Shown: piece after piece, positions 9,842-18,564 of the stretch | Layout: each line of letters starts with the position of its first letter | How positions within the stretch are numbered: position 1 is the stretch's first letter | From: Gordonia sp049847105 | GTDB taxonomy: Bacteria > Actinomycetota > Actinomycetes > Mycobacteriales > Mycobacteriaceae | Assembly (NCBI RefSeq): GCF_049847105.1 | Contig: NZ_JBNCNS010000003.1 | Span: 620,001 to 684,000, forward strand | DNA length: 64,000 bases | Direction of reading: 5' to 3' | The notes under the pieces: model-generated | Told to the model about the DNA's origin: nothing | Databases searched by the model: none | The model's input: only the letters and a program-made list of their open reading frames with translations | Program-made: the position numbers and the translations under genes

Positions 9842-10422
9842 GCGCACCAGCAGATCAGGCAGCATCGGCGACGGTGCCCGGATCGATCTTGTTCGTCTGT
9901 ACCGGCAACATCTGCCGATCGCCCATCGGTGAGCGGATTCTGCGGGGCATGGCCCAGCAGTTCGGCATGTCCGTCTCCTCGAGCAGTGCCGGGGTCGGGG
10001 CGATGAACGGCCATGCGATGCATCCGTATGCCGCCGAGGTCCTGGATGAACACGGCTACGATGCATCGGAGTTCGAGTCGCGCTATCTGCGTCCGCCCAT
10101 GCTGCAGAACGCCGACGTGGTCCTCTGCCTGACCCGGAAACATCGCGCCGCCGCCCAGCAGCTGGTGCCGGTTCGGTGGAAACGGATATTCACCGTGACC
10201 GAGTTCGCCGAACTGGTCGAACTCGGCGCCGGTGCCGGGCTCGACGAGATCGTCGCGTCCCGGTCGCGGGTGGACACCAACTCCGCGCACCTCGACATCC
10301 TCGATCCGATGGGCCGGCCGAAGGACGACTTCGAGCGGGTGTTCGGCGAGATCGAGCCGAAGGTCGCGGTGGTCGTCGACTGGCTCGCACAGTCAGCTGA
10401 GAAAATCAGGGAGACAAAATGA
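9838..10422 (+). CDS. Low-molecular-weight protein-tyrosine phosphatase (Wzb-like)
   Basis: Predicted cytoplasmic phosphotyrosine phosphatase of 194 residues. The P-loop C(X)5R is visible at residues 21-27 (CTGNICRS), and the general acid is in the late LDPMGRP motif, which is DP as in LMW-PTPs. In polysaccharide loci such enzymes oppose a tyrosine autokinase; no such kinase is visible in this window. The GTG start overlaps the NRPS stop (GTGA), with a strong AGGAGG just upstream. Its own stop overlaps the next ATG (ATGA), so translation is probably coupled on both sides. A protein this size could also be called arsenate-reductase-like, but the envelope context favours the phosphatase role. 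Confidence 0.88.
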   Translation: MSAPADQAASATVPGSILFVCTGNICRSPIGERILRGMAQQFGMSVSSSSAGVGAMNGHAMHPYAAEVLDEHGYDASEFESRYLRPPMLQNADVVLCLTRKHRAAAQQLVPVRWKRIFTVTEFAELVELGAGAGLDEIVASRSRVDTNSAHLDILDPMGRPKDDFERVFGEIEPKVAVVVDWLAQSAEKIRETK

Positions 10423-12176
10423 TCCGTCGAGCCCTCGGGGCCCGAACCTTCCAGATCGGCGTCGTGCTGGTTGCGGTGCTGCTGGCATTACTGGCCTGGC
10501 TGGTCTATTCCGCGCTGCAGGTGAAGGGCGATCTCGAATCCGCGCGAACGGACGCCACGCAGGCACGGTCGTCGGCCCTCGACGGTGACGAGAACGGTGC
10601 ACGGCAGGCGGCGGAAGCGGCTGCCGACTCGGCGCGGAGGGCCGGCGAACGGTCCCACGGTGTCGTCTGGTCGGCAGCTGCGGCAATCCCCTGGCTGGGG
10701 GCGCCGTTGGACTCGGTGCAGCAGATGAGCGATGCGGTCGCCGACTTCTCGACCGGCGTGCTGGTGCCCTCGGCACAACTGGCCTCGGTTCTCAACCCGT
10801 CCGAGATCCGATCCGGCGATGCGATCAACACGGAACCTCTCCGTGCAGCGCAGCACGAGTTGGCAGCGGCCGCAGAAAAATCGACCGCCATCGCGAACCG
10901 AGTCGCAGCAATCGAACCGACATGGCTGGGAGTTGTCGGAGATGCCCAGCAGCAACTGCAAGAGCAAGTAGACCAAGCGACCGCCACCCTGGACGGCACC
11001 AACGTCGCCGCCCAGCTCGTCCCGTCGATGCTCGGCGGCAACGGGTCACGCAACTACTTCCTGGCGTTCCAGACGCCGTCGGAATCCCGCGGGACCGGTG
11101 GGCTCGTCGGCGGATTTGCCGTCCTCAACGCCACCAGCGGGCGACTCACGGTGCCCACCCTCGGTGTGAACTCGGTCCTTCGGTACCCGGCTAAACCGTT
11201 GGTGGACTTCGGGCCCGACTATGACGCGATCTATTCGTCGTTCCATCCTTATACGGACCATCGCAACGCCAATCTCAGCCCGAACTTCCCGGATGCCGCC
11301 CGTATCTGGATCGCGAACTGGAAGAAGCAAACCGGACAGCAGCTCGATGGGGCGATGGCACTGGACCCGGTCGCGTTGAGCTACGTGCTCAAGGTGACCG
11401 GCCCCGTGACCCTGCCCGGCGGCGAGAAGATCACCGCCGAGAACGTCGTACCGATCACGCTGTCGACATCGTACGAACGATTCGCCGGCGACAACGAAGC
11501 ACGCAAGATCTACCTACAATCCATCGCGAAGGCCGTTGTGGGGCAACTCGGTACGTCGAAGGGCGACGCCGGGGCCATCCTGGAGGCTCTCGGTCACGGG
11601 GTGCACGAACGCCGGATCATGGTCTACAGCACCCGCCCGCAAGAACAGCGGATCCTCGAGACCACCAATCTCGCGCATCAGATCTCCGACACCGCGTCGC
11701 CCTACCTTCAGGTGGCGCTGGGTAACGCGTCCGGCAACAAGGTCGACTACTACCTGCGTCGTGACATCGATTATCGTTCCGGCGGCTGCACCGGCCCCGT
11801 GCGCGAGAGCACAGTCACCGTCAAGCTCACCAACACTCTTGACGACCTCTCGCTGCCCGACTATGTCATCGGCTCGATGGGCACCCGGTTGGACGTCCCG
11901 AAGGGCACCAGCCTCACGAATGTCGAGATGCTGACCACCAAAGGTGCTCTGATCAAACAGATCACGGTCGACGGCCAGAGCCCGATGTACGTCGAGCAGA
12001 CCCTGAACGGTCGTCCGTACGTGGCGACGATGGTCCGCATCCCGCCGGGTCAGACCGTCACCGTGACGCTCACCCTGGATGAGCCGACCACCGATGGAGA
12101 ACCCGACGTGCCGATCCAGCCGCTCGTCGACAATCCGAAGGTGTCCGTCGACGTCCCCGTATGCGGTGAGTCGTGA
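10419..12176 (+). CDS. DUF4012 membrane-anchored protein
   Basis: 585-residue protein with one N-terminal membrane segment (about residues 10-33, rich in L, V and A), then a helical Ala/Glu-rich stretch and a large extracytoplasmic domain. The RNYFLAFQTPSESRGTGG block is typical of DUF4012, a family of unknown biochemical role often found in actinobacterial polysaccharide loci. The ATG start overlaps the phosphatase stop by 4 bp, and the TGA overlaps the following GTG by 4 bp. Being locked between a tyrosine phosphatase and a mycolyltransferase-like esterase, it probably acts at the cell envelope. No enzymatic residues can be assigned. Confidence 0.85.
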   Translation: MIRRALGARTFQIGVVLVAVLLALLAWLVYSALQVKGDLESARTDATQARSSALDGDENGARQAAEAAADSARRAGERSHGVVWSAAAAIPWLGAPLDSVQQMSDAVADFSTGVLVPSAQLASVLNPSEIRSGDAINTEPLRAAQHELAAAAEKSTAIANRVAAIEPTWLGVVGDAQQQLQEQVDQATATLDGTNVAAQLVPSMLGGNGSRNYFLAFQTPSESRGTGGLVGGFAVLNATSGRLTVPTLGVNSVLRYPAKPLVDFGPDYDAIYSSFHPYTDHRNANLSPNFPDAARIWIANWKKQTGQQLDGAMALDPVALSYVLKVTGPVTLPGGEKITAENVVPITLSTSYERFAGDNEARKIYLQSIAKAVVGQLGTSKGDAGAILEALGHGVHERRIMVYSTRPQEQRILETTNLAHQISDTASPYLQVALGNASGNKVDYYLRRDIDYRSGGCTGPVRESTVTVKLTNTLDDLSLPDYVIGSMGTRLDVPKGTSLTNVEMLTTKGALIKQITVDGQSPMYVEQTLNGRPYVATMVRIPPGQTVTVTLTLDEPTTDGEPDVPIQPLVDNPKVSVDVPVCGES

Positions 12177-13702
12177 CCCGACATCCCGGCGCCGGTAGGC
12201 GTGCGGTCGCGGCATTGCTCGTGGTGTTCGCGGCGTTGCTGGCGGGCGCCGGACAGGCCGCGGCGGTGAATCCCACATCCCAGCGCAGTGGCTGCTCGTA
12301 CGCCAATGCCGCCGACAAAGCCGACAATGTGCAGACCTGCACTGTCTGGTCGGACGCGATGCAGTCCGACCTCATCGTGAAGGTCCGCCCCTCCAGCCAG
12401 TTGCCGGGGCAGCAGGAGCAAGCGGTGTACTTCCTGGGCGGCATCGGTGGCGGCGACGAGGGTGGCTCGATTCTGTCCCAGTACGGGACTCAATACACCT
12501 TGGTGACCATCGAGGGAAGTTCGAATGCGTGGTCGTCGAACTGGGAATCGGTGCCCGTCGATGCGGGCGGGAACACCCTGAACAATCGCAGCGGCGGCAC
12601 CTACGACCCGCAATGGGAGACCTTCATCGGTGAAGAGTTGCCCGCCTACCTCGACCAGAACTTCGACGTCGATCAGAGCGGCAATGCGATCGTCGGACTC
12701 TCGATGGGCGGTGGCCAGGCGGTGAACATCGCGCTGAAATACCCGGAGGTGTTCTCGGTCGCTCACTCGATCTCCGGGTACTACCAGACCGACAGCGTGT
12801 TCGGGTATCTCCTGATTCCGTACATCCTGTCGAGCAGGAACGGAATCTCCAACGGCTTGACGGGCATGTGGGGCAATCCTTTTGCACCGGGCAATCTGTG
12901 GGCGGCCAACGATGTGATGAGACAGATCGTCGCGGCCAAGGAGTCGGGCCAGACGATCATCATCTCGGCGGGCACCGGAATCATCACCTCGTCCGCGGAG
13001 TTCGACGAGCTGTGGGGGCTCGGTGGGATCTCGGAAGTGATCGCCGGCAGCGTTCTGGAGTTCGGGTCTTTCGCATCCGCACTGGTACTCAACGGTGTCG
13101 CGCTCGCCCTCGACCTGCCCGTCGAATTCCACTACACCAACGGGGCGCACACCTGGGTGCACTGGGACGCCAACATGTCCACCGAGGCCGGCATGGTGCA
13201 GGATGCGCTGACAAAATACGAGGTTCCGAGCGCAACCGAAGAGACGATCCCGTCGAACGAGACCGTCTCCCCAGTGGTATCTGCGCCCGTGCCGGCAATG
13301 CCGTCGGCGGTACCGACTGCGCCTGTAGAGGTTCAAGGTTCGCCGCTCGGAGTGTCGGTACAGCCGACGTCGGTTGATTCTCACGAGCCGACGGACAACG
13401 AACCCGTCGAGGGCGCTCGTGGCGGTCCACGCGAGCCGACGGCTCCGGAGCGCGTGAATGAGCCGCGGGAGGCTACTGCGGACGAGTCGACCGGGACGGA
13501 GTCCGATAGCGGCCGGACGCCAAGCGATGAGCCGACCAGATCCAACGACGAGGAGGGTTCGGGCGGGGGTCGAGCGGCGAAAAGCAGGCGCGATCAGACT
13601 CCGACCGTAGAGTCCCGGAGCGATCGGGAGACGCATCAACATTCCCCGGCCGCAGGACCTGCCGACAGTGCGGTCGCCGGCAGTGAGGCGTCGGACTCCT
13701 AG
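12173..13702 (+). CDS. Secreted antigen-85-like mycolyltransferase/esterase with disordered tail
   Basis: 509 residues. The first 33 form a Sec-type signal peptide (Arg-rich start, hydrophobic core, AGQAAA end). An alpha/beta-hydrolase of the Ag85/corynomycolyltransferase family follows: FLGGIGGG oxyanion region, IEGSSNAWSSNW, nucleophile Ser177 in GLSMGGGQ, and a late AHTWVHW with the likely catalytic His. The family transfers mycolates to trehalose or arabinogalactan. From about residue 350 the protein becomes a Pro/Glu/Ser/Thr/Arg-rich tail of about 155 residues, which standard Ag85 proteins lack; it may span or anchor in the wall. The GTG start overlaps the DUF4012 stop (GTGA). It ends the four-gene NRPS operon. 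The exact acyl acceptor is not predictable. Confidence 0.8.
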   Translation: MTRHPGAGRRAVAALLVVFAALLAGAGQAAAVNPTSQRSGCSYANAADKADNVQTCTVWSDAMQSDLIVKVRPSSQLPGQQEQAVYFLGGIGGGDEGGSILSQYGTQYTLVTIEGSSNAWSSNWESVPVDAGGNTLNNRSGGTYDPQWETFIGEELPAYLDQNFDVDQSGNAIVGLSMGGGQAVNIALKYPEVFSVAHSISGYYQTDSVFGYLLIPYILSSRNGISNGLTGMWGNPFAPGNLWAANDVMRQIVAAKESGQTIIISAGTGIITSSAEFDELWGLGGISEVIAGSVLEFGSFASALVLNGVALALDLPVEFHYTNGAHTWVHWDANMSTEAGMVQDALTKYEVPSATEETIPSNETVSPVVSAPVPAMPSAVPTAPVEVQGSPLGVSVQPTSVDSHEPTDNEPVEGARGGPREPTAPERVNEPREATADESTGTESDSGRTPSDEPTRSNDEEGSGGGRAAKSRRDQTPTVESRSDRETHQHSPAAGPADSAVAGSEASDS

Positions 13703-13703
13703 T

Positions 13704-13720
13704 CATCCGCCGACCGGATG
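13704..13720 (+). terminator. Short hairpin just after the NRPS operon
   Basis: CATCCG at 13704-13709 pairs with CGGATG at 13715-13720 around a 5-nt loop, starting one base after the stop codon of the mycolyltransferase-like gene. There is no T-run, so termination is only a suggestion. Confidence 0.3.
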
Positions 13721-14383
13721 CCGGTGCAGTGCCTCTCGTAGCCGCATGTGCAGGCGATTTGTCTTCAAGATTGCTTGCCGAGCCGGTTTCAGTGCCGTAA
13801 ATTGCAGTCTTGCGATACTTCATCGATCCGTGCCCGCTGGTGGTTCGCGGAACGATCGGAGGGCGCGGCGCGGGCCTCACGGCGAGGCCGGGCGGCGATC
13901 GCTGGCGAATGTGACGATTTCTGACGTTCGTTCAGTTTGGTTTGTGCATGATCCGCACGGTGATTCGACGCGTCATCTCAACCCACTCGCGATCGGTGAA
14001 AAACCATGCTTACGACTAATATGCATATTTCGCCTTGGTAAATTAGTCCGCGTATCGGAAGTTCGATTCGTCCAGTTGGAAAGTCAGTACCGTTGTGCAA
14101 CAAGATATTTCGTCTAGCTAACGATTTTCTGGCAATCTGTTCAGGCACTTACTCGTCCGTTCGGACTACATCGGATTTGATGATTTTCGCACGTCGAGAT
14201 TTCACCTGTAACAAACGTTGTGGTTTATGTCGATAAGCGGTTGTTGGTGTCGGTTCCTTGGCTTAGTCTTCTCGTTGTTGGTCGAGGTCGGGTTCTGCGA
14301 TCGACAGAACGGCACAGCTGTCACAGCGGATCGGTTTCGTTTGTGTCGGTTCGCGTCAGACCTCGACGAGTAGGGGAGGCAGC
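13721..14383. other. Non-coding gap with low-GC stretch upstream of sugar transferase
   Basis: About 660 bases without a believable gene. From about 13,930 to 14,270 the sequence is clearly poorer in G and C than its surroundings, with many TT/AT steps and no codon structure. It probably holds the promoter and a leader of the sugar-transferase gene. No RNA gene, IS end or long inverted repeat was seen. Confidence 0.6.
14241..14269 (+). promoter_or_regulatory. Candidate promoter for the sugar transferase
   Basis: TTGTTG at 14241-14246 and TAGTCT at 14264-14269 are separated by 17 nt, as in a housekeeping-sigma promoter. It would give a leader of about 110 nt before the GTG at 14384. Based on pattern only. 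Confidence 0.3.
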
Positions 14384-15907
14384 GTGACCAGTGAGTCCGC
14401 TATGGAAGCGGTGGCGCCCAAACGTGCACCGCCGAGCGTGGTGTCACGTTTGCTGTTGGTCTCCCGAGCGCGCGAGCGTTCACGGTCCTGGGTCGACGGC
14501 TATGTGACTCGTCTCGCCTGGTCGGATGCTCTGATCGTGGCCGGCGCCGTGATGGCCGGGCAATGGATCCGGTTCGGGCCGAGTAGTAGCCACATCCCGA
14601 ATGGCAGCTCATTGCCGGCGGGCGCGGTGTCGGTGTCATTGATCGTCGCGTGGATCGCCTGGCTACGAATTTTCCACACTGCGGACCGTCGCATCATCGG
14701 GTCGGGATCTCAGGAGTACAGCCGGGTGACGACGGCGTGCTTTTCGGTCTTCGGCCTGCTCGCCATGGTTGACCTGTTGTTCAAGCTTGACCTCGCCCGA
14801 GGCTTCCTGGTGGTCGCCTTCCCCGTCGGAACAATATCGCTGCTCGTGTCACGATGGCTATGGCGCCATCGGCTCATGAGTCAGCGCCTCCAGCAGCGCA
14901 ACCTCGAGAATGTGCTCGTGATCGGCGGGCTCAAATCTGCGGTACCCCTCATCGAGCGTCTCTCGGCGCAACCTGTGCTCGGCTACCGGGTTGTCGGTCT
15001 CTGCGTTCCGGAGCGCGCTGCCGACCGCACTCAGGTCAGGGTGGGAGATCGTCTCATTCCGGTGTGCGGGACGTTCGACGACGTGGTCGACGCAGTGACC
15101 GTCTGCGACGCCACGACGGTCGCGGTGACGTCGGCCGAGGCACTGGGGCATGAAGCCATGCAGAATCTGTCGTGGGACCTCGAGGGTCTGGACGTCGACA
15201 TGGTTGTGGCCCCGGGCGTCACCGACGTCGCGGGGCCCCGCATGATGGTCCGCCCGGTGGCCGGGCTGCCTCTTCTGCATATCGACAAGCCGCAATATGA
15301 TGGCGCCAACCGATTCCGGAAGGCGCTGGTCGACCGGGTAGGCGCCGCGCTCATCGTGTTGATGATCCTGCCCGTGTTGCTGGCCGTGGCGGCGGCGATC
15401 AAGCTCGACTCACGCGGTCCGGTGTTCTATCGTGCCCACCGCGTCGGGGTCGGCAACCTTCACTTCCCGATGTGGAAGTTTCGCTCGATGGTGCGCGACG
15501 CCGACGCATTGAAGAGCAACCTCAGGGGCCTCAACGAGGGCGCCGGCGGTGTCCTCTTCAAGATGCGCGACGACCCGCGGGTCACTCGCGTCGGCGCGTT
15601 CATTCGCCGGTTCAGCATCGATGAGCTCCCGCAGCTGTTCAACGTGCTCGGTGGGACCATGAGTTTGGTGGGCCCGCGTCCTCCCCTTCCGGAAGAGGTC
15701 GAACAGTACGACGGTCGCGCGGCGCGGCGGATGCTCGTCAAGCCGGGGATGACGGGGCTCTGGCAGGTCTCGGGACGATCGGACCTGTCGTGGGAGGAAT
15801 CGGTACGGCTGGATCTCTCCTATGTGGAGAACTGGTCCATCATGCAGGATCTTGTGATCCTCTGGCGCACATCCAAAGCCGTGATTTCCAAAGATGGAGC
15901 GTACTGA
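14384..15907 (+). CDS. Polyprenyl-phosphate sugar-1-phosphate transferase (WbaP-like)
   Basis: 507 residues. Predicted to start repeat-unit assembly by moving a sugar-1-phosphate from a nucleotide sugar to polyprenyl phosphate at the inner face of the membrane. The N-terminal half has several membrane segments (about 45-160) and a CoA-binding-like cytoplasmic domain; a further membrane segment is at about 325-345. The C-terminal catalytic part shows WKFRSM, DELPQLFNVLGG, SLVGPRPPLPEE and KPGMTGLWQVSGRS, all family signatures. The GTG start is chosen for the strong AGGGGAGG 6 nt upstream. It stands alone between a low-GC gap and a menE remnant, 7 kb from the other polysaccharide genes, and presumably primes one of them. 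The sugar used cannot be told. Confidence 0.92.
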   Translation: MTSESAMEAVAPKRAPPSVVSRLLLVSRARERSRSWVDGYVTRLAWSDALIVAGAVMAGQWIRFGPSSSHIPNGSSLPAGAVSVSLIVAWIAWLRIFHTADRRIIGSGSQEYSRVTTACFSVFGLLAMVDLLFKLDLARGFLVVAFPVGTISLLVSRWLWRHRLMSQRLQQRNLENVLVIGGLKSAVPLIERLSAQPVLGYRVVGLCVPERAADRTQVRVGDRLIPVCGTFDDVVDAVTVCDATTVAVTSAEALGHEAMQNLSWDLEGLDVDMVVAPGVTDVAGPRMMVRPVAGLPLLHIDKPQYDGANRFRKALVDRVGAALIVLMILPVLLAVAAAIKLDSRGPVFYRAHRVGVGNLHFPMWKFRSMVRDADALKSNLRGLNEGAGGVLFKMRDDPRVTRVGAFIRRFSIDELPQLFNVLGGTMSLVGPRPPLPEEVEQYDGRAARRMLVKPGMTGLWQVSGRSDLSWEESVRLDLSYVENWSIMQDLVILWRTSKAVISKDGAY

Positions 15908-15931
15908 GAAGGGCGCTCGGCGACGGCGTGG

Positions 15932-16054
15932 TCAGACGTACCGCGCCCGCAACGCCCGCCGGTCCACCCTGCCCGGTCCGCGCGTCGGAAGCTCGGTGAG
16001 TTCGATGACTTCCCGCGGTCGTAGACGCATGGTCGTAGACGCAACTGCCCGCGG
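15932..16054 (-). pseudogene. Degenerate menE fragment (scar)
   Basis: Read on the minus strand, 16019-15932 encodes REVIELTELPTRGPGRVDRR and then ALRARYV and a stop. This closely matches the C-terminus of the intact menE at 17408 (REVIELPDLPTRGPGKVDRR). Immediately upstream, 16032-16054 matches an internal menE stretch (17921-17943) at 22 of 23 bases. So the fragment joins an internal menE piece to the menE 3' end, with most of the gene between them deleted; the join sits at a TGCGTCTACGAC repeat. There is no start and no adenylation core. It has the same orientation as the intact gene. Confidence 0.75.
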
Positions 16055-16180
16055 GTCCGGGCTCGCCGCGAACCCCGATCGCGCCGCGGCCGACCTCTGG
16101 CATGCTGGAACAGACTCGCGATCGATCGAGGTCGCGGGTCGCGCAGTCGACACAGAGTCACGACCGACGGGAGTATCGAG

Positions 16181-16684
16181 TTGGGCGACGACCAGACCGG
16201 CTTCGACGAGATGGTCGATGCGATCAACTACCCAATGTTCGTGGTGACCGCACAGGCCGACGGCCGACGCGCCGGATGCCTGGTGGGGTTTGCCAGCCAG
16301 ACCAGCATCGACCCGCGCCGATTCCTCATCGGGATCTCGAAAAACAACCTGACACACGAGGTCGCTGAGCACACCGACCACCTCGCGGTACACCTGCTCC
16401 CGCGGGAACGCACCGACCTCGCCCGACTGTTCGGCGGGTACAGCGGATACGAGACCGACAAGTTCGCCCAATGTGCATGGTCGGAGGGGCCGCACGGGCT
16501 GCCGATCCTCGATGGCGTCGCCTTCTGGTTCGTCGGCAAGACACTGCGACGATTCGATGCCGGCGACCACGACGCCTTCCTGCTCGATCCGGTCGACAGC
16601 GGTTCACAAAGCTCCGCGAACCGCACTCAGGCGTGGGTGACGTTCTCCGACGTCCAAGACGTCGATCCGGGTCGTGACGCGTGA
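16181..16684 (+). CDS. Flavin reductase-like FMN-binding protein (split-barrel)
   Basis: 167 residues of the flavin reductase (DIM6/NTAB) family. Features are INYPMFVVTA near the start, GFASQTSIDPRRFLIGIS in the flavin-binding part, and HLLPRERTDLARLFGG. Likely a flavin-dependent reductase or FMN carrier in the cytoplasm; its substrate is unknown. The start is a TTG at 16181 with GGAG about 9 nt upstream; no ATG is available nearby in frame. The TGA overlaps the next gene's GTG (GTGA), so the two are co-translated. It lies between the menE fragment and intact menE, so it was probably part of the duplicated or rearranged segment. Confidence 0.82.
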   Translation: MGDDQTGFDEMVDAINYPMFVVTAQADGRRAGCLVGFASQTSIDPRRFLIGISKNNLTHEVAEHTDHLAVHLLPRERTDLARLFGGYSGYETDKFAQCAWSEGPHGLPILDGVAFWFVGKTLRRFDAGDHDAFLLDPVDSGSQSSANRTQAWVTFSDVQDVDPGRDA

Positions 16685-17487
16685 TCGAGCCCGGACCCGA
16701 CGACGCGTTCGACGCGGTCGCGCTGGCCGAGCAGCGATACGCGGACTGGCCCGAAGGTGTGCGCGCCAACATGGTCATGAGTCTCGATGGTGCTGCGGTT
16801 TTCCAAGGGAAGGTGCGGCCGTTGTCGTCCCGGACCGACCAACGTCTGTTCCACGCCCTCCGTGCGATGGCGGACGTGATCCTGGTGGGCGCCGGCACCG
16901 CGCGAGTCGAGCAGTACGGTCCGGCGATCCTCGACGACGAACTCACCGCTCTTCGAAAGCGACAGCTGGGGCCGTCTGCGACGCCGGCCCCTCACATCGC
17001 GATGGTCACCCGCACCTGCTCGGTGCCGGCGACCGCGTTGGCGGCGGAATCGGATCTGCGGCCGCTCGTGATCACCACCGAGCGAGCCGACGCGACATCG
17101 GTGACCGTGCACGCCGACGTCATCGCCGCCGGTGACGAGGAGATCGACTTCGCCGAAGCCATCGGTGGCCTGCGGGCGCGCGGATTCCGCCGAATCCTCT
17201 GCGAGGGCGGGCCGACGCTCCTCGCCGCGCTCACCGCGGCCGGGCTGGTGGAAGAACTGTGTCTCACACTCGCGCCCGTTCTGACGGCTGAACCGGCGGG
17301 CGTGGGCGCCGGCGCTGCGGCGGAGGGCACCAATCTCCTCCCGGTACCGGTGCGGGCGACGTTGCGGCACTCGGTGGCCCACGACGACCATCTCTTCCTG
17401 CGGTATGTCACCCGGAGTATCGGGCGCGCAGGGCGCGACGATCCACCTTCCCCGGCCCCCGTGTCGGGAGATCGGGAAGTTCGATGA
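16681..17487 (+). CDS. RibD C-terminal-type pyrimidine reductase family protein
   Basis: 268 residues with the dihydrofolate-reductase-like RibD C-terminal fold: ANMVMSLDGAAVFQG at the start of the domain, DVILVGAGTARVEQYG in the NADPH-binding strand-helix, and CEGGPTLLAAL later. There is no deaminase domain, so it is not a full RibD; the substrate could be a pyrimidine of riboflavin synthesis or another compound. The GTG start overlaps the flavin reductase stop by 4 bp. The last 80 bp overlap the convergent menE 3' end, so the final residues (after YVTRSIG) are read from the strand opposite menE and are probably not conserved. Confidence 0.82.
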   Translation: MIEPGPDDAFDAVALAEQRYADWPEGVRANMVMSLDGAAVFQGKVRPLSSRTDQRLFHALRAMADVILVGAGTARVEQYGPAILDDELTALRKRQLGPSATPAPHIAMVTRTCSVPATALAAESDLRPLVITTERADATSVTVHADVIAAGDEEIDFAEAIGGLRARGFRRILCEGGPTLLAALTAAGLVEELCLTLAPVLTAEPAGVGAGAAAEGTNLLPVPVRATLRHSVAHDDHLFLRYVTRSIGRAGRDDPPSPAPVSGDREVR

Positions 17488-18445
17488 CCTCCCGCGGCGC
17501 GGCGTAGCGGTCCAGTCGCTCGGCAACCGCACCCCGAATCCGATTCGGGTCGAGAGTTGTTGTACCAGAAGCGACCACGAACACGACGACCTTCTCGCCC
17601 AGCCGATCGTCGGGCACACCGACGACGGCACACTCGGCGACGGCCGGGTCGTCGAGGATCACCGCCTCCACCACCTGCGGCACGATGGTCAAACCCCCAC
17701 TCGAGATCGCCTCGTCAGCGCGGCCGACGATGGACAGCACGCCTGCGTCGTCGAGGTGGCCGAGGTCATCGGTCCGGAACCAGCCCGGTTCGACGAAGGC
17801 GGGATGATCGGGGCGATTGCGATAGCCGTGCGCGACGACGGTCCCGCCGAGGATCACCCGGCCAACGCCTTCGGGATTCGGGTCGTCGATGCGGACGGTG
17901 ACTCCGTCGAGTGGTATGCCGTCGTAGACGCAACCGCCCGCGGTCTCGCTCATGCCGTAGGTTCGGGTGATCGGGACTCCAGCGTCGATGGCCCTGCGCA
18001 GCAACGGAATCGGTGTCGCAGCGCCGCCGACCATAAGCGCGTCGGCCTCTCGTAGCGCCGCGGTGGCCCGTGGCGAATCGAGCACCTTGATCAGCTGTGT
18101 GGGCACCAGCGAGGTGTAGCGGCGCGGGCCGTCGAGGTTCTCGAGGGCATCAGCGAAGGCGTCGGGGTCGAAGCCGTCGGTGACGTCGAGGGCGGCGGGA
18201 GTGAATCCGGATGCCAAGGCACGCAACAGGACCTGCACGCCGGCGATGTGGTGCGGGGCGAGCGCCAGTAGCCAGTTGCCCGGACCGCCGAGCCGAGTCG
18301 CGGTGGCGGTGGCCGATGCCGCCAGGGTGGCGGCGGTGTGCTGCGCACCCTTCGGTACGCCGGTGGTGCCCGACGTCGAGACCACCAGGGAGACATCGTC
18401 GTCGATCACCTCATCGACACCGAGCGCCTCGCGCAGCGCGGCCAC
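17408..18445 (-). CDS. menE: o-Succinylbenzoate-CoA ligase
   Basis: Activates o-succinylbenzoate to its CoA ester in menaquinone synthesis. ANL-superfamily motifs are present: STSGTTGVPKGA near the start, GGAATPIPLLRRA, TYGMSETAGGCVYDG, FRTDDLG and the late PTRGPGKVDRRAL with the catalytic Lys. The first ATG/GTG/TTG start is the GTG at 18445 (345 residues), but this removes the usual N-terminal segment. The same frame continues upstream with menE-like sequence (LRALHLPARPEVLDRL) to a stop at 18572-18574. A CTG at 18568 overlapping the stop of the upstream DUF3349 gene (CTGA) could be the real start, giving 386 residues. A partial second copy lies at 15932-16054. Confidence 0.93.
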   Translation of the reverse strand: MAALREALGVDEVIDDDVSLVVSTSGTTGVPKGAQHTAATLAASATATATRLGGPGNWLLALAPHHIAGVQVLLRALASGFTPAALDVTDGFDPDAFADALENLDGPRRYTSLVPTQLIKVLDSPRATAALREADALMVGGAATPIPLLRRAIDAGVPITRTYGMSETAGGCVYDGIPLDGVTVRIDDPNPEGVGRVILGGTVVAHGYRNRPDHPAFVEPGWFRTDDLGHLDDAGVLSIVGRADEAISSGGLTIVPQVVEAVILDDPAVAECAVVGVPDDRLGEKVVVFVVASGTTTLDPNRIRGAVAERLDRYAAPREVIELPDLPTRGPGKVDRRALRARYSG

Positions 18446-18564
18446 CTCGCGAACATCGTCGGGTACCGGTACGTACGCGGCGGAACCGTCGAGGACCGCG
18501 GACAGGTCACCGAGGCGGTCGAGAACCTCGGGTCTGGCGGGTAAATGAAGTGCGCGGAGAGTCT

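Noticed and set aside
13668..14117. 149-residue frame in the low-GC gap
   Set aside because: Starts inside the previous gene, no ribosome site, no codon bias, no motif.
14384..16180. menE fragment considered as a real small gene (frame 15932-16570)
   Set aside because: Upstream of the menE-like end the frame is antisense to the flavin reductase gene and not menE-like.
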